From Chloroflexota bacterium (GTDB lineage: Bacteria; Chloroflexota; Dehalococcoidia; SM23-28-2; RBG-16-64-32): DNA of 60,210 nt. The notes under the pieces are model-generated. The model was not told the DNA's origin. It saw nothing but the letters and a program-made list of their open reading frames with translations, and searched no databases. Shown here piece by piece: positions 17,940 to 26,228 of the stretch; positions within the stretch are counted from its first letter, which is position 1; every line of letters begins with the position of its first letter. The position numbers were made by a program, and so were the translations under genes. The DNA lies in contig JAJCYV010000039.1 of the NCBI GenBank assembly GCA_029262695.1, positions 1-60,210 of the forward strand, given 5' to 3'.

Positions 17940-18344
17940 CTAGCCCAGGATCACGATCTGAGACGCCTTCGCCTGCACCGGGTAAGACTCGGCTACGGGG
18001 CCTGTGAACCACGCCTCCACCGTCTGACCCACCTTCAGGTCGGCGAACGTGACCTCCATCGTCGCGTTGCCGGCCTGCCGGAGGATGCGCGTGTCGCTCT
18101 CCACACGCACGGCCGCCCTGTCGTACGCGGTGTCCTGGGCGATGGCGCCCACGATGCGGACGCTCCCGATGACGTCGCCGGAGCCGGCGCTGATGCTGGT
18201 GATAGCGCCGCGGATGTCGGGGTCGCCGGCGATCGGGGCAGGGGCGGCATCGCCGTCGCTCGAGCAGGCACTCAAGAGCGCCATCGTCAGAGCAGCGGCG
18301 AGCGCCAGGGCCACCTTTGCGGAGATCGATCGTGAGCGTGTCAT
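17940..18344 (-). CDS. Predicted lipoprotein, DUF3221-like
   Basis: A 134-residue exported lipoprotein. Basic N-terminus, hydrophobic core and lipobox LLSAC with lipidated Cys near residue 27. The mature part is a small beta domain (IRGAITSISAG, RVESDTRIL, VGQTVEAWFTGPVAESYPVQA) as in the DUF3221/YobA-type family. SD AGGACAAGG precedes the ATG. Convergent with the PRC-barrel gene. Function unknown. Confidence 0.8.
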   Translation of the reverse strand: MTRSRSISAKVALALAAALTMALLSACSSDGDAAPAPIAGDPDIRGAITSISAGSGDVIGSVRIVGAIAQDTAYDRAAVRVESDTRILRQAGNATMEVTFADLKVGQTVEAWFTGPVAESYPVQAKASQIVILG

Positions 18345-18412
18345 GAAACCTTGTCCTCGTTCCTGCGTTTTACTTTCATAGACATGACGCGCTGGAGTGG
18401 CGCAAAGTTCCC

Positions 18413-18613
18413 ATGCAAAGCCTTCCGCTGAACCTGGCAGCCTTCATCACGGCCGGTGTGCTCGTCATCGCCGTCAGCTTCGGCATGATGCAGGCCGGCG
18501 TGTTTAGCGACGGTGGCGGCGGGAGTGCTGTTAGCAACCCGACGCTGACGCCGGCCGTCCTCGAAGCCACTGCGACGCCGTCGCCCTCCGGGCTGGCCCC
18601 TCCAGCCGAGTGA
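18413..18613 (+). CDS. Small exported or membrane protein, hypothetical
   Basis: A 66-residue ORF with one hydrophobic segment (about 8-28) followed by a Gly patch and a Thr/Pro/Ala tail typical of the exported proteins in this genome. No close SD (GGAG about 18 bp upstream), so expression is unsure. It lies between the lipoprotein promoter region and the SOS-boxed promoter. Confidence 0.45.
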   Translation: MQSLPLNLAAFITAGVLVIAVSFGMMQAGVFSDGGGGSAVSNPTLTPAVLEATATPSPSGLAPPAE

Positions 18614-18623
18614 CACTTCCCGC

Positions 18624-18653
18624 TTGCAGAGATAAGAACGTATGTTCTATCGT
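18624..18653 (+). promoter_or_regulatory. Promoter with embedded LexA/SOS box
   Basis: TTGCAG (18624-18629), 18-bp spacer, TATCGT (18648-18653). The spacer contains AGAAC-GTAT-GTTCT (18635-18648), a perfect GAAC-N4-GTTC SOS box of the type bound by LexA in Gram-positive bacteria and reported for Chloroflexota. It drives the phage-like scaffold gene 40 bp downstream. Confidence 0.7.
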
Positions 18654-18692
18654 GCTGAGCACAGGATTCCATGGAGGAGGAGGGGTTGAGGA

Positions 18693-19229
18693 ATGATGGG
18701 ACAGGGATCTGGACCAGGCGAGACCGAAGAACAGCTGACCGACGCGCTCGCGCAGATCGAGTCGCTCCAGTCAGCCGCCGCGGACGCTGAGGCGCGGGCG
18801 GCGACCGCTGCCGGCGAGGTGGCGGCGCTCAAGGAGGAGCACGACGAGACGCGCACGCAGCTAACGGAGGCCGTTGCCGCAGGCGAATCCGCGGCAACAG
18901 AGGCGGCGCAGTCGCGGAGCGACCTCGAAGGCGCGCGGGAGCAGGCGCGCGAGGCGGCCGCCCGCTATCGGGACGTGCGCCTCGCCGCGCACCCGGACAT
19001 CCCGCACGACTTAGTGCCCGAGGGCGAAACGGTCGAGGACGTCGACCGCGAGTTCGAGGCGGCGCTCAAGGTCGTGGGGCAGGTGCGCGAGCGCGTGGAG
19101 GAGGAGCAGAGCGGGAAGCGCGGCGCGCGCGTGCCCGCCGGTTCCCCGGCGCGACGCCAGCCGGACCTCTCGGCGCTGCCCGCCAGCGAGAAGATCCGCC
19201 TCGGCCTGCAGCAGCTCTCCGAGGGGTAG
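18693..19229 (+). CDS. Phage scaffold-like coiled-coil protein
   Basis: A 178-residue, strongly charged Ala/Glu-rich protein. Residues about 12-90 form a predicted coiled coil; residues about 95-130 (YRDVRLAAHPDIPHDLV) are a compact segment; the C-terminus is basic then amphipathic (SEKIRLGLQQL). The composition, size and position upstream of the major capsid gene fit a phage scaffolding protein. Homology is not certain from sequence alone. The 6.0-kb gap to the capsid gene is filled by two opposite-strand genes. Preceded by an SOS-boxed promoter. Confidence 0.6.
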   Translation: MMGQGSGPGETEEQLTDALAQIESLQSAAADAEARAATAAGEVAALKEEHDETRTQLTEAVAAGESAATEAAQSRSDLEGAREQAREAAARYRDVRLAAHPDIPHDLVPEGETVEDVDREFEAALKVVGQVRERVEEEQSGKRGARVPAGSPARRQPDLSALPASEKIRLGLQQLSEG

Positions 19230-19253
19230 GCCGAACGCCGCGCTCGTCCGCTC

Positions 19254-19285
19254 CGAAGGCCCCGGTGGAACCACCGGGGCCTTCG
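19254..19285. terminator. Perfect 15-bp hairpin, probable bidirectional terminator
   Basis: Arms 19254-19268 and 19271-19285 with an AA loop, between the convergent scaffold-like gene and the LPXTG protein gene. No long T-run. Its right arm contains the 18-bp element repeated at 20391-20408. Confidence 0.75.
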
Positions 19286-19290
19286 GTCGT
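19273..19290. repeat. 18-bp cassette-edge repeat, copy 1
   Basis: ACCGGGGCCTTCGGTCGT, identical to 20391-20408. It lies just past the 3' end of the minus-strand LPXTG gene; copy 2 lies just past the 3' end of the metalloprotease gene. Confidence 0.9.
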
Positions 19291-19296
19291 GACCGG

Positions 19297-20253
19297 CTAG
19301 CGACGGCGTCGGGCCGCCGCCGCAGCGGCAGTGACGGCGGTCAGTGCGCCGATAACCACCAGTGCGACAGTATCCGCGCGGGTGGAGCTCCCCGGTTGGC
19401 CGCCGGTCTCGGGTAGGCCAGCCGGTGTCGGAGTTGTGCCGGTCGGTGAAGGCGTGTCAGTTGCCGCTGTTGTTGGGCTGGGAGAGACCGATGGAGAAGC
19501 GGTCGGCGTAGACAGGAATGCGCCAGTGTCGATTGCCACAGTCACATCCTCACCGAGCCACGTGAAGCTGCCCTCCAGCTCGCCGAATTCTTCCGTCTTG
19601 AATCGCACGTCGACCTCCTGCCCGACCGTCGCACACACACCTCTCGGGCCGCCAGTCGGGCCGATCCAACCCGTAACTACGGTGGAGACAATTGTGGGAT
19701 CGGTGCTGCCAACTGTGCAATGTTTCCCCCCCCCCGACTTGAAGGACCACGACAGGAGAGTGACGGGCTGCGCTGAGCCATCGTGGACAAAGCGAAATCT
19801 AACTATAGGGACGGCGTCGGGAGTGTGAGGCCCGAGCTCCACATCGACGGTAACGTCGTCCCCAGTGAATATAAACTCGTCCGAGCAGATGTGCAGGGCT
19901 ACGCTGTGACACATGCGTGAGGAAGCTCCAGGCTGATTGCATGGTGGTTCATCGTCCCACGGCCAGTACGTGGACTGCACGATCGTTTCAATCGAGACTG
20001 TCGTCAGAAACAAGATGCACGTCTGGCCGCCAACCAAGGCTTGGCCGAGCAGTGCCACAGTATCTATGAACGGCTCCCCATCCAGTGTATTGCGAACGTG
20101 CACGTTGCCGGAGCCAGCGGGGATCGGACCAGGACTTGGCGTCGGCGTGTCAGCAGACGCTGTCGACACGCCGGCCGCCCCAAGCGTCGCCAGTGCAAGA
20201 ACGAAGAGCGGGAGAAGAACCCCAGCGGGGGCGTAGGAACGGAAGCGCTGCAT
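19297..20253 (-). CDS. LPXTG surface protein, sortase-anchored
   Basis: A 318-residue surface protein. It has a signal peptide (1-34, cut near TASADTP), a Cys-containing beta-rich domain (about 45-245), a Ser/Thr/Pro stalk and a cell-wall sorting signal: LPETG near residue 276, a hydrophobic helix and RRRR. The start is ATG at 20253 (MQRFRSYAP) with GGGGG upstream; the longer frame reaches into a repeat shared with the next gene. It carries a G10 tract in codons for Ser-Gly-Gly-Gly. It sits on the opposite strand inside the phage-like module. Ligand unknown. Confidence 0.85.
   Translation of the reverse strand: MQRFRSYAPAGVLLPLFVLALATLGAAGVSTASADTPTPSPGPIPAGSGNVHVRNTLDGEPFIDTVALLGQALVGGQTCILFLTTVSIETIVQSTYWPWDDEPPCNQPGASSRMCHSVALHICSDEFIFTGDDVTVDVELGPHTPDAVPIVRFRFVHDGSAQPVTLLSWSFKSGGGKHCTVGSTDPTIVSTVVTGWIGPTGGPRGVCATVGQEVDVRFKTEEFGELEGSFTWLGEDVTVAIDTGAFLSTPTASPSVSPSPTTAATDTPSPTGTTPTPAGLPETGGQPGSSTRADTVALVVIGALTAVTAAAAAARRRR
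19726..19735 (-). repeat. G10 homopolymer inside the LPXTG protein gene
   Basis: Ten consecutive C on the plus strand (G on the coding strand) in the middle of the reading frame. Slippage by one base would truncate the protein before its LPXTG anchor, as in phase-variable surface genes. Confidence 0.9.
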
Positions 20254-20341
20254 GGCGTACCCCCTGACTCGGGCGATCCGCTCGCCCGTGTCTCGAACGC
20301 CCGCACGGTACTCCCGCGGGCCACCCGCTGTCAACCAGCCA

Positions 20342-20378
20342 CCGCCACTTCCCCCTTCCACTTAGCGTTCGCGCTCCG
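20342..20378. repeat. 37-bp cassette-edge repeat, copy 1
   Basis: Identical over 37 bp to 25141-25177, same orientation. Copy 1 is upstream of the LPXTG gene, copy 2 upstream of the metalloprotease gene, so both genes have the same far-upstream sequence. Confidence 0.92.
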
Positions 20379-20390
20379 TGCGCGCCGTAC

Positions 20391-20408
20391 ACCGGGGCCT
20401 TCGGTCGT
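20391..20408. repeat. 18-bp cassette-edge repeat, copy 2
   Basis: Identical to 19273-19290. It ends 3 bp before the stop codon of the metalloprotease gene. Confidence 0.9.
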
Positions 20409-20411
20409 CCG

Positions 20412-23400
20412 TCAGGGAGTGCAGAACTTGTTCAGCGGCTGGACGAAGAACCCGACGTCTGCCGTCGTAATCTTGTCGTCCATGTTGAAGTCGTAGCGCA
20501 TCGAGTACAGCGGGTTCGGCTTCACCGCGTTCAGTACCGGAATGAAGTAGCCCACGTCCGCCGTCGTCACGACCTGGCTGTCGTTGAAGTCCAGCGGCCA
20601 CACGTCCGGCGCCGGTTCGTTGTCGGCGATGTTGTCAGCGGCGCACGGGTCGAGCGGGTCGGTGCCCAGGAAGGTCTCGGTCGCCGTATCGAAGCCATCG
20701 CAGTCCGGGTCGTCGGCGGGGACAGGCCACGGCGGGAACACCTGCGTCGGGTTGTGCCAATTCGGGCAGTTGTCGGTGCTGCCCGGTATCCCGTCCCCGT
20801 CAGCGTCTGGCGTGTTGCAGCCGACCGCCGCCTCTATCTCGTCCGCGACCGGGTACGGGTCGGCGAGGGCCGGGCCATAGATAGCCATCGTGTTACTGCC
20901 GCCGGGCCCGATCCCGTTACCGCCGGTGATGGAGTCTGAGAGCGTGAGGAGGGACGTGCCGGTACCGGTGCACTCCAGAAGTAGCGTGAGCACCCGGCCG
21001 GGGCCTGTCTCGTCAGTGCCGCTCAGGTCGCCGGCATCAACCCGGAAGGGGCTGGCCGTATCAGGAACGGCGTCTGTGACCGGACCGAATGGTGTTATGG
21101 AGCCGCTGCAGAAGAAGAGCGGGCCGGCGGGAAGGAACGGGGGGATGGGCTGGTTGGCGATGATGGCGTTCACCTGCATGATGCTGTCGTTGAAGCCGAA
21201 GTCAAGGCCGATGCCGGACGTGCCGGGTGATGGCACGCTATCGACGACGATGTCGATGAAGAACGGTGAGTTCAGCGGTACGTTGTTGAGGGTGGAAGTA
21301 ATGTCGCCGGCATCGATGACAGCAGCCCCGCCGCCGACGGTGCTGCACGTATTCGCGGCTGGAAGGGTCGGCTGAAGGTCGATGGCCACAGTGCCGATGT
21401 GCGGGCCCGCTGGGGGGCTGGGCGATGCCGTCGGAGATGGCGTGGCTGTCTCGCCCAGGACAGTAGGCGTCGGGCTGGCGGTGGGAGTGGCAGTCGGTGT
21501 CGCGGTGGGCGTGGCCGTGGGAGTGGGCGTCGGCGTTGGGGTGGGTGTGGGCGTCGGGCTGGCGGTGGGAGTGGGTGTCGGGCTGGCCGTGGGAGTGGGA
21601 GTGGGCGTCGGTGTAGCTGTCGGCGTCGGCGTGGCCGTTGGCGTGGGCGTCTGGCCGAGGGTCACATGTACCTCGAGTTCGTACCAAGGACTGAAGTCGC
21701 CCTCGTAGATAGCCACTGTTGAATCGTCGTCTCCGCTGCCAAAGACCTTCAGCATGTAGCTCCCCGCAGAGAGGTTGTTCAGAGAAATCACCTCCCAATT
21801 GCCGAATGTAGCGCCGCATGCAATTTGGAGACTGCCATTTGACTCATAGAGGCAGATATCCAGGTCTCCTCGGTCCTCGATGAATCTCACGGTGACGTAG
21901 CCAGTGTCTACTGGACTATTGACACTGAATTCGTACCAGTCGAGGTCGGTCAGAATGAGGTCCGAAACGATCCGATCGCCAGATATGATGCCGAGGTCGC
22001 TCGGGGACGAGGAATCGTTGTTTCCCGAGCCGGCATCAAACGGGTCATCCGTTACTGGGATTCCGTGGTCGATAAAGATCTCATCGACAGCCCTAGTCTG
22101 GCCAAAGCGGCTGACCCAATAGTGGTAGAAATCGTCGTTCTCCGATTGCTCCCACACGCGATCTGGATCGTCGTTCAACATGACTGTCCACAGGTCAGAC
22201 CAGCCACCCGGAATCCCATCGTCATCCGGAGCACCGCTGTCAAACAGATCCCAGAGAATGCTTGCGAATGCCCCCTCCACGATTTCGCCCGTCGTGCCGT
22301 CAGGATTGGGAGCGCCGCCCCCGTTTCCATCGTCTCCCATCCAGTACTCGTTTTGATCAAGGTTCACATAATCGCCGTGACGCGCGTTAGCGAAGAACTC
22401 TGCCCACCCCTCGATTACGGCAAACTCCCCAGATGATTCACTGAATATGTTGTGCCGGCCAGGCGTGCCTTGAGGCGACGGATTTTCCACCCCGACCGGA
22501 CATCCCCCCAACAGACACACCAAAAGCAACGTGTTGCCCCGCGCCGAAAACTGGACGGCATGTCCGTACTCGTGCGAAATCGTACCGATGGCATCGGCGC
22601 CACCACAACCATTGCACGTGGTGTTGTCGGGTATCCGCATGAAATTGACAAGCCAGGGCCCGTAGAAACCCGGCCAGTCACCCTCTGGATAGAGCACCCC
22701 CAGTTGGTCCCGAGTCCATCCCCCTGTCTGCCCCGCGAGCCAATCTCTGTCGTCCTTGATCAGACCAGGAAGTCCCAAGCCGGGGGCACCAGCGCCTGAA
22801 ACGATAATCGTCCCCACGTTGTGCGTTGGCCCGGTGACGTCGAAGTCGGGCTCGGTCTGGCCAGTGTAGGTGAGACCAAGGGCCCCAGCAACAAGACTCG
22901 GAGAAACGCGTGCCGCCTCATTCTCTGCAAAGAACTTAATGAAGACGTCGCGGCTACCGGACTCGCCCAAGCCCGAATCTTCGTTGAGAATGGGCTGACC
23001 ATTCGTGTCGTTGGTGAAGGTGAAGTGGCCAGTGCCATCCGTGAGTCCGTCAGCTATCTTGTAGTCTTGAAGCGCCTGCCGTTCCCAAGCCTCGACTGCG
23101 ATATACCTTGAATTAACCGTCGCGCCACTTTCGTTTCTATGTCGGAGCCAGCCGGTGATAGTCAGCGTTTCAGGGACGGCGGTGATGATGCGGCGGTACA
23201 CTTTGTAGCCCTGTTGGTCCGCGTAGGAGCTCGACGTCGGGTCGCGTTCGACAGGCGGACCATAGCCGACGCCCGACATCCAAACGCGGATATACACGTA
23301 GAAGGTGCCGGTCTGCTTCGGCGTGAACGTCAGCGTCGTGTTCTTGGTCGAACCGGCGCTCCAGGCCTGGTCGCCCTCGACAAGCAGGTACTGGGCCGAC

Positions 23401-25034
23401 ATCGGTCCGGCAGCGTTGTGGATCGTGTCGTTCTTGTCGAAGTAGCAGACGCCGGAAACGGAACTGGAGGCGGTGGTAACGCTGGCGTTCGTGGCGGAGT
23501 ACGAGGTCTTGCAGCTACCGCTGCCGGTGTCCTGGGTGAGCTGCGGAAAGGAGATGGAGATGCCGCCGTGCTCAGCGGAGTCACCATCGTTGCGCGCCCA
23601 CACCGATAGCGTCACCGGCGTGTTGACCGTCACCGTCTGTGACGATGGCAACGACGTGATCGTCGGATTGGGCACAGGCTGAGGTACCTGCATCGTGACA
23701 GAGACCGTCTTGGGGGAGCCACCGTTCGAGTTGACGGTTATGGTTCCGGAGTGGGATCCCGCCGATTGACCAGTCCGATTGACGTTCACGGTAATCGTCT
23801 GGTTACCGGAGCCACTCGCGGGCAATGCAGTCATCCACGACCTGTTCTCAGAGACGGACCAAGTAAGTGTGCCACCGCCTGAGTTACTGATCGTGAACGT
23901 CTTCGAAGTGGAGCTCGTCCCAAAGTTAAGAGAGTTTGTACTCACGTCGAGCGCCGGTGGCGGCTGAACTGTGATGATGCGGCGGTACACTTTGTAGCCC
24001 TGTTGGTCCGCGTAGGGGCTTGACGTCGGGTCGCGTTCGACAGGCGGACCATAGCCGACGCCTGACATCCAAACGCGGATATACACGTAGAAGGTGCCGG
24101 TCTGCTTCGGCGTGAACGTCAGCGTCGTGTTCTTGGTCGAACCGGCGCTCCAGGCCTGGTCGCCTTCGACAAGCAGGTACTGGGCCGACATCGGTCCGGC
24201 AGCGTTGTGGATCGTGTCGTTCTTGTCGAAGTAGCAGACGCCGGAAACGGAACTGGAGGCGGTGGTGACGCTGGCGTTCGTGGCGGAGTACGAGGTCTTG
24301 CAGCTACCGCTGCCGGTGTCCTGGGTGAGCTGCGGAAAGGAGATGGAGATGCCGCCGTGCTCGGCGGAGTCACCATCGTTCCGCGCCCACACCGATAGCG
24401 TCACGGGCGTGTTGACCGTCACCGTCTGTGACGACGTCGGCAACGAAGTGGTCGTCGGGTTGGGCACGGGCGGAGGATCGAAGCTGACCTTAATGTAATA
24501 GCGCTCGGTTGCGCTCCAACCTCCGTTCCATCCGTATCGTTTGACGTAGTACCAGCCAGCGCTAGAGACCTGGTAGTCTATCGTCTCGTCGATCCCAGGT
24601 CCGTTGAAGGATCCCGCAAGATAGCCTGAAGGCGCAGTCGAGTCATACAGCCTGACGTTGTAGTCAACCCCCGGCGGCACCTCGAACAGCACGTGAATCG
24701 TCCCCGGCCCCGGGATGTAGTACTTGGACCAGTCCACATCGCCCGCCGGGTTAATGTACGCCTGATACCGAGAGCCGAGCGTCAAGGCTGGGGCACCAGC
24801 AGGCGTATCATTGGCGTCCGCATTGACGCCTGTGGCGATGAGCCCCAGAGCACAGAACACGGCGGCCACGAGCAACCACTTGGCGTGTCTCACTCGAGGC
24901 GCCCCAAGCGCTGCTCGGGCTGCATTCACGGAGCCAACGTCTGAGCTGCTCGACCACGGGCTGAACAAGAGAACTGCTCCGACAACTGCGAACAGCGCAT
25001 GGAGCACTGATGCGGGCAAACCCGTCCGACTCAT
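20412..25034 (-). CDS. Giant secreted HEXXH metalloprotease with cohesin-like and dockerin-like domains
   Basis: A 1540-residue exported protein. Order by residue (approximate): signal/hydrophobic N-terminus 1-70; PPC-type beta domain 80-185; beta repeat 1, 188-354; BACON-like domain 361-448; beta repeat 2, 452-617, nearly identical to repeat 1; carboxypeptidase-regulatory-like domain 620-730; metalloprotease region with H821-EYG-H825 and a later EGWAEFF Glu (gluzincin pattern); second PPC 1040-1130; Thr/Pro linker 1130-1205; cohesin-like domain 1211-1400 ([31 protein letters not shown]); thrombospondin-3-like loop ([14 protein letters not shown]); two dockerin-like loops ([24 protein letters not shown]). 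Start ATG at 25034 with GGGGGG upstream. The cohesin assignment is by pattern and needs a profile search. Confidence 0.82.
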   Translation of the reverse strand: MSRTGLPASVLHALFAVVGAVLLFSPWSSSSDVGSVNAARAALGAPRVRHAKWLLVAAVFCALGLIATGVNADANDTPAGAPALTLGSRYQAYINPAGDVDWSKYYIPGPGTIHVLFEVPPGVDYNVRLYDSTAPSGYLAGSFNGPGIDETIDYQVSSAGWYYVKRYGWNGGWSATERYYIKVSFDPPPVPNPTTTSLPTSSQTVTVNTPVTLSVWARNDGDSAEHGGISISFPQLTQDTGSGSCKTSYSATNASVTTASSSVSGVCYFDKNDTIHNAAGPMSAQYLLVEGDQAWSAGSTKNTTLTFTPKQTGTFYVYIRVWMSGVGYGPPVERDPTSSPYADQQGYKVYRRIITVQPPPALDVSTNSLNFGTSSTSKTFTISNSGGGTLTWSVSENRSWMTALPASGSGNQTITVNVNRTGQSAGSHSGTITVNSNGGSPKTVSVTMQVPQPVPNPTITSLPSSQTVTVNTPVTLSVWARNDGDSAEHGGISISFPQLTQDTGSGSCKTSYSATNASVTTASSSVSGVCYFDKNDTIHNAAGPMSAQYLLVEGDQAWSAGSTKNTTLTFTPKQTGTFYVYIRVWMSGVGYGPPVERDPTSSSYADQQGYKVYRRIITAVPETLTITGWLRHRNESGATVNSRYIAVEAWERQALQDYKIADGLTDGTGHFTFTNDTNGQPILNEDSGLGESGSRDVFIKFFAENEAARVSPSLVAGALGLTYTGQTEPDFDVTGPTHNVGTIIVSGAGAPGLGLPGLIKDDRDWLAGQTGGWTRDQLGVLYPEGDWPGFYGPWLVNFMRIPDNTTCNGCGGADAIGTISHEYGHAVQFSARGNTLLLVCLLGGCPVGVENPSPQGTPGRHNIFSESSGEFAVIEGWAEFFANARHGDYVNLDQNEYWMGDDGNGGGAPNPDGTTGEIVEGAFASILWDLFDSGAPDDDGIPGGWSDLWTVMLNDDPDRVWEQSENDDFYHYWVSRFGQTRAVDEIFIDHGIPVTDDPFDAGSGNNDSSSPSDLGIISGDRIVSDLILTDLDWYEFSVNSPVDTGYVTVRFIEDRGDLDICLYESNGSLQIACGATFGNWEVISLNNLSAGSYMLKVFGSGDDDSTVAIYEGDFSPWYELEVHVTLGQTPTPTATPTPTATPTPTPTPTASPTPTPTASPTPTPTPTPTPTPTATPTATPTATPTASPTPTVLGETATPSPTASPSPPAGPHIGTVAIDLQPTLPAANTCSTVGGGAAVIDAGDITSTLNNVPLNSPFFIDIVVDSVPSPGTSGIGLDFGFNDSIMQVNAIIANQPIPPFLPAGPLFFCSGSITPFGPVTDAVPDTASPFRVDAGDLSGTDETGPGRVLTLLLECTGTGTSLLTLSDSITGGNGIGPGGSNTMAIYGPALADPYPVADEIEAAVGCNTPDADGDGIPGSTDNCPNWHNPTQVFPPWPVPADDPDCDGFDTATETFLGTDPLDPCAADNIADNEPAPDVWPLDFNDSQVVTTADVGYFIPVLNAVKPNPLYSMRYDFNMDDKITTADVGFFVQPLNKFCTP
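23182..23679 (-). repeat. About 500-bp near-identical internal duplication, copy 2 in gene order
   Basis: Pairs with 23971-24471 (offset 789 bp). Only scattered substitutions and one codon indel near the end. Each codes for a CARDB-like beta domain ([20 protein letters not shown] region). Confidence 0.9.
23971..24471 (-). repeat. About 500-bp near-identical internal duplication, copy 1 in gene order
   Basis: Partner of 23182-23679. The BACON-like domain lies between the two copies, which could recombine to delete it. Confidence 0.9.
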
Positions 25035-25056
25035 TGAATCCCCCCTAAGCATCGCA

Positions 25057-25085
25057 AGTCTGCGGCAAGTGGGGAGACCTGTCAA
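25057..25085 (-). promoter_or_regulatory. Predicted promoter of the metalloprotease gene
   Basis: On the minus strand TTGACA (25080-25085), 17-bp spacer, CAGACT (25057-25062), about 22 bp before the ATG. The cassette therefore has its own promoter, independent of the phage-like genes. Confidence 0.65.
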
Positions 25086-25140
25086 CGGGGAAATACCCCA
25101 CAATCCCTTTCGCTGCACCGCCGCCGTCAACCGCTCGCCG

Positions 25141-25177
25141 CCGCCACTTCCCCCTTCCACTTAGCGTTCGCGCTCCG
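25141..25177. repeat. 37-bp cassette-edge repeat, copy 2
   Basis: Identical to 20342-20378. To its right the sequence resumes as leader of the capsid gene. Confidence 0.92.
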
Positions 25178-25270
25178 CTAGTCTGCGCGCACAAGCCATT
25201 TTGGGAGGGGCGCGGGGCCGCTGCCGCCCGGCAGCCGTCGCCGCGCCCGTGAGTGTGGGGAGGAAGTGCA

Positions 25271-26158
25271 ATGGCTCTTACCCTGGCCGAGGCCGCCAAG
25301 CTCTCGAACGACGTCCTGCTGACCGGCGTCGTCGAGACTATCATCAAGGACTCGCCCGTCCTGCAGCGTCTGCCGTTCATCGAGATCGTCGGCAACGGCC
25401 TGACCTACAACCGCGAGGCGACCGCGCCGAACGCCGGCTTCTTCGACGTCGGCGACACCTGGACCGAATCCACGCCAACGTTCACGCAGCAGACCGTGGC
25501 GCTCAAGATCATGGGCGGCGATGCAGACATCGACAACTTCCTCATCGCCACGCGGTCCAACATCCAGGACGTCGAGACCGCCGTCGTGCAGCTCAAGGCG
25601 AAGGCCGTGCAGCAGCTGTTCGAGCAGACGTTCGTCACCGGTGACGAGGTGACCAGCCCCAAGGAGTTCGACGGCCTGGACCAGCTCTGCGATCCGACGC
25701 AGACGATCTCGATGGGCGCGAACGGCGGGTCGCTCACGCTGGACAAGCTCGACGAGCTGATCGACGCTGTCAAGGGCGGCAAGCCGGAGATCCTCCTGAT
25801 GTCCCGCCGCTCTCGCCGCATCCTCAGCAAGCTCGCGCGCACGTCAGGCTCGTTCCTCGAGGCCGAGCGCGATGAGTTCGGGCAGATGCTGCAGTTCTAC
25901 GACGGCATCCCCGTCGGCGTGTCCGACTACATCAGCGATGCTCAGACCGTCGGCACGAGCACCGACTGCTCGACGGTCTACGCCTTCCAGATGGGCGAAG
26001 GCGGACTCGTTGGGCTCACTTCGCCCGGCGGCCTGCACGTGGAGCGCGTCGGCAGCCTGGAGACGAAAGACGCCAGCCGGACGCGCATCAAGTGGTACTC
26101 GTCCCTGGCGCTCTTCAACGCCGTCAAGCTCTCCCGCCTCACCGGCGTCCGCCCGTAG
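25271..26158 (+). CDS. Phage major capsid protein (HK97-fold type)
   Basis: A 295-residue protein. The sequence MALTLAEAAKLSNDVLLTGV, the domain with GLTYNREATAPNAGFFDVG, and the C-terminal FNAVKLSRLTGVRP match the capsid family annotated as epsilon15 gp7-like / HK97-like major capsid protein. No N-terminal delta domain is obvious, which agrees with a separate scaffold gene. ATG at 25271 with GAGGAAG SD. It is the first gene of the downstream block; a hairpin follows it. Encapsulins share this fold but differ in sequence and length, so a viral capsid is the better reading. Confidence 0.85.
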   Translation: MALTLAEAAKLSNDVLLTGVVETIIKDSPVLQRLPFIEIVGNGLTYNREATAPNAGFFDVGDTWTESTPTFTQQTVALKIMGGDADIDNFLIATRSNIQDVETAVVQLKAKAVQQLFEQTFVTGDEVTSPKEFDGLDQLCDPTQTISMGANGGSLTLDKLDELIDAVKGGKPEILLMSRRSRRILSKLARTSGSFLEAERDEFGQMLQFYDGIPVGVSDYISDAQTVGTSTDCSTVYAFQMGEGGLVGLTSPGGLHVERVGSLETKDASRTRIKWYSSLALFNAVKLSRLTGVRP

Positions 26159-26174
26159 GACGAGGAGACAGGAG

Positions 26175-26212
26175 ACACGGGACAGGGGCACGCTACGTTC
26201 CCTGTCCCGTGT
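26175..26212 (+). other. Hairpin after the capsid gene (attenuator-like)
   Basis: 13-bp perfect arms (26175-26187 and 26200-26212), 12-nt loop, no T-run, between capsid and spike genes. Such hairpins after capsid genes often let capsid mRNA accumulate above downstream tail mRNAs; that role is inferred. Confidence 0.75.
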
Positions 26213-26228
26213 TCCCGGTTCCATTCCG

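Noticed and set aside
21445..21655. Short-period repeat suggesting a regulatory or satellite element
   Set aside because: Codes in frame for the Thr/Pro linker of the metalloprotease; similar linkers occur at 37500-37740, 39100-39180 and 48290-49190.
25271..26158. Encapsulin nanocompartment shell
   Set aside because: Same fold class, but sequence, scaffold-like gene and tail genes fit a viral capsid; no cargo enzyme adjacent.
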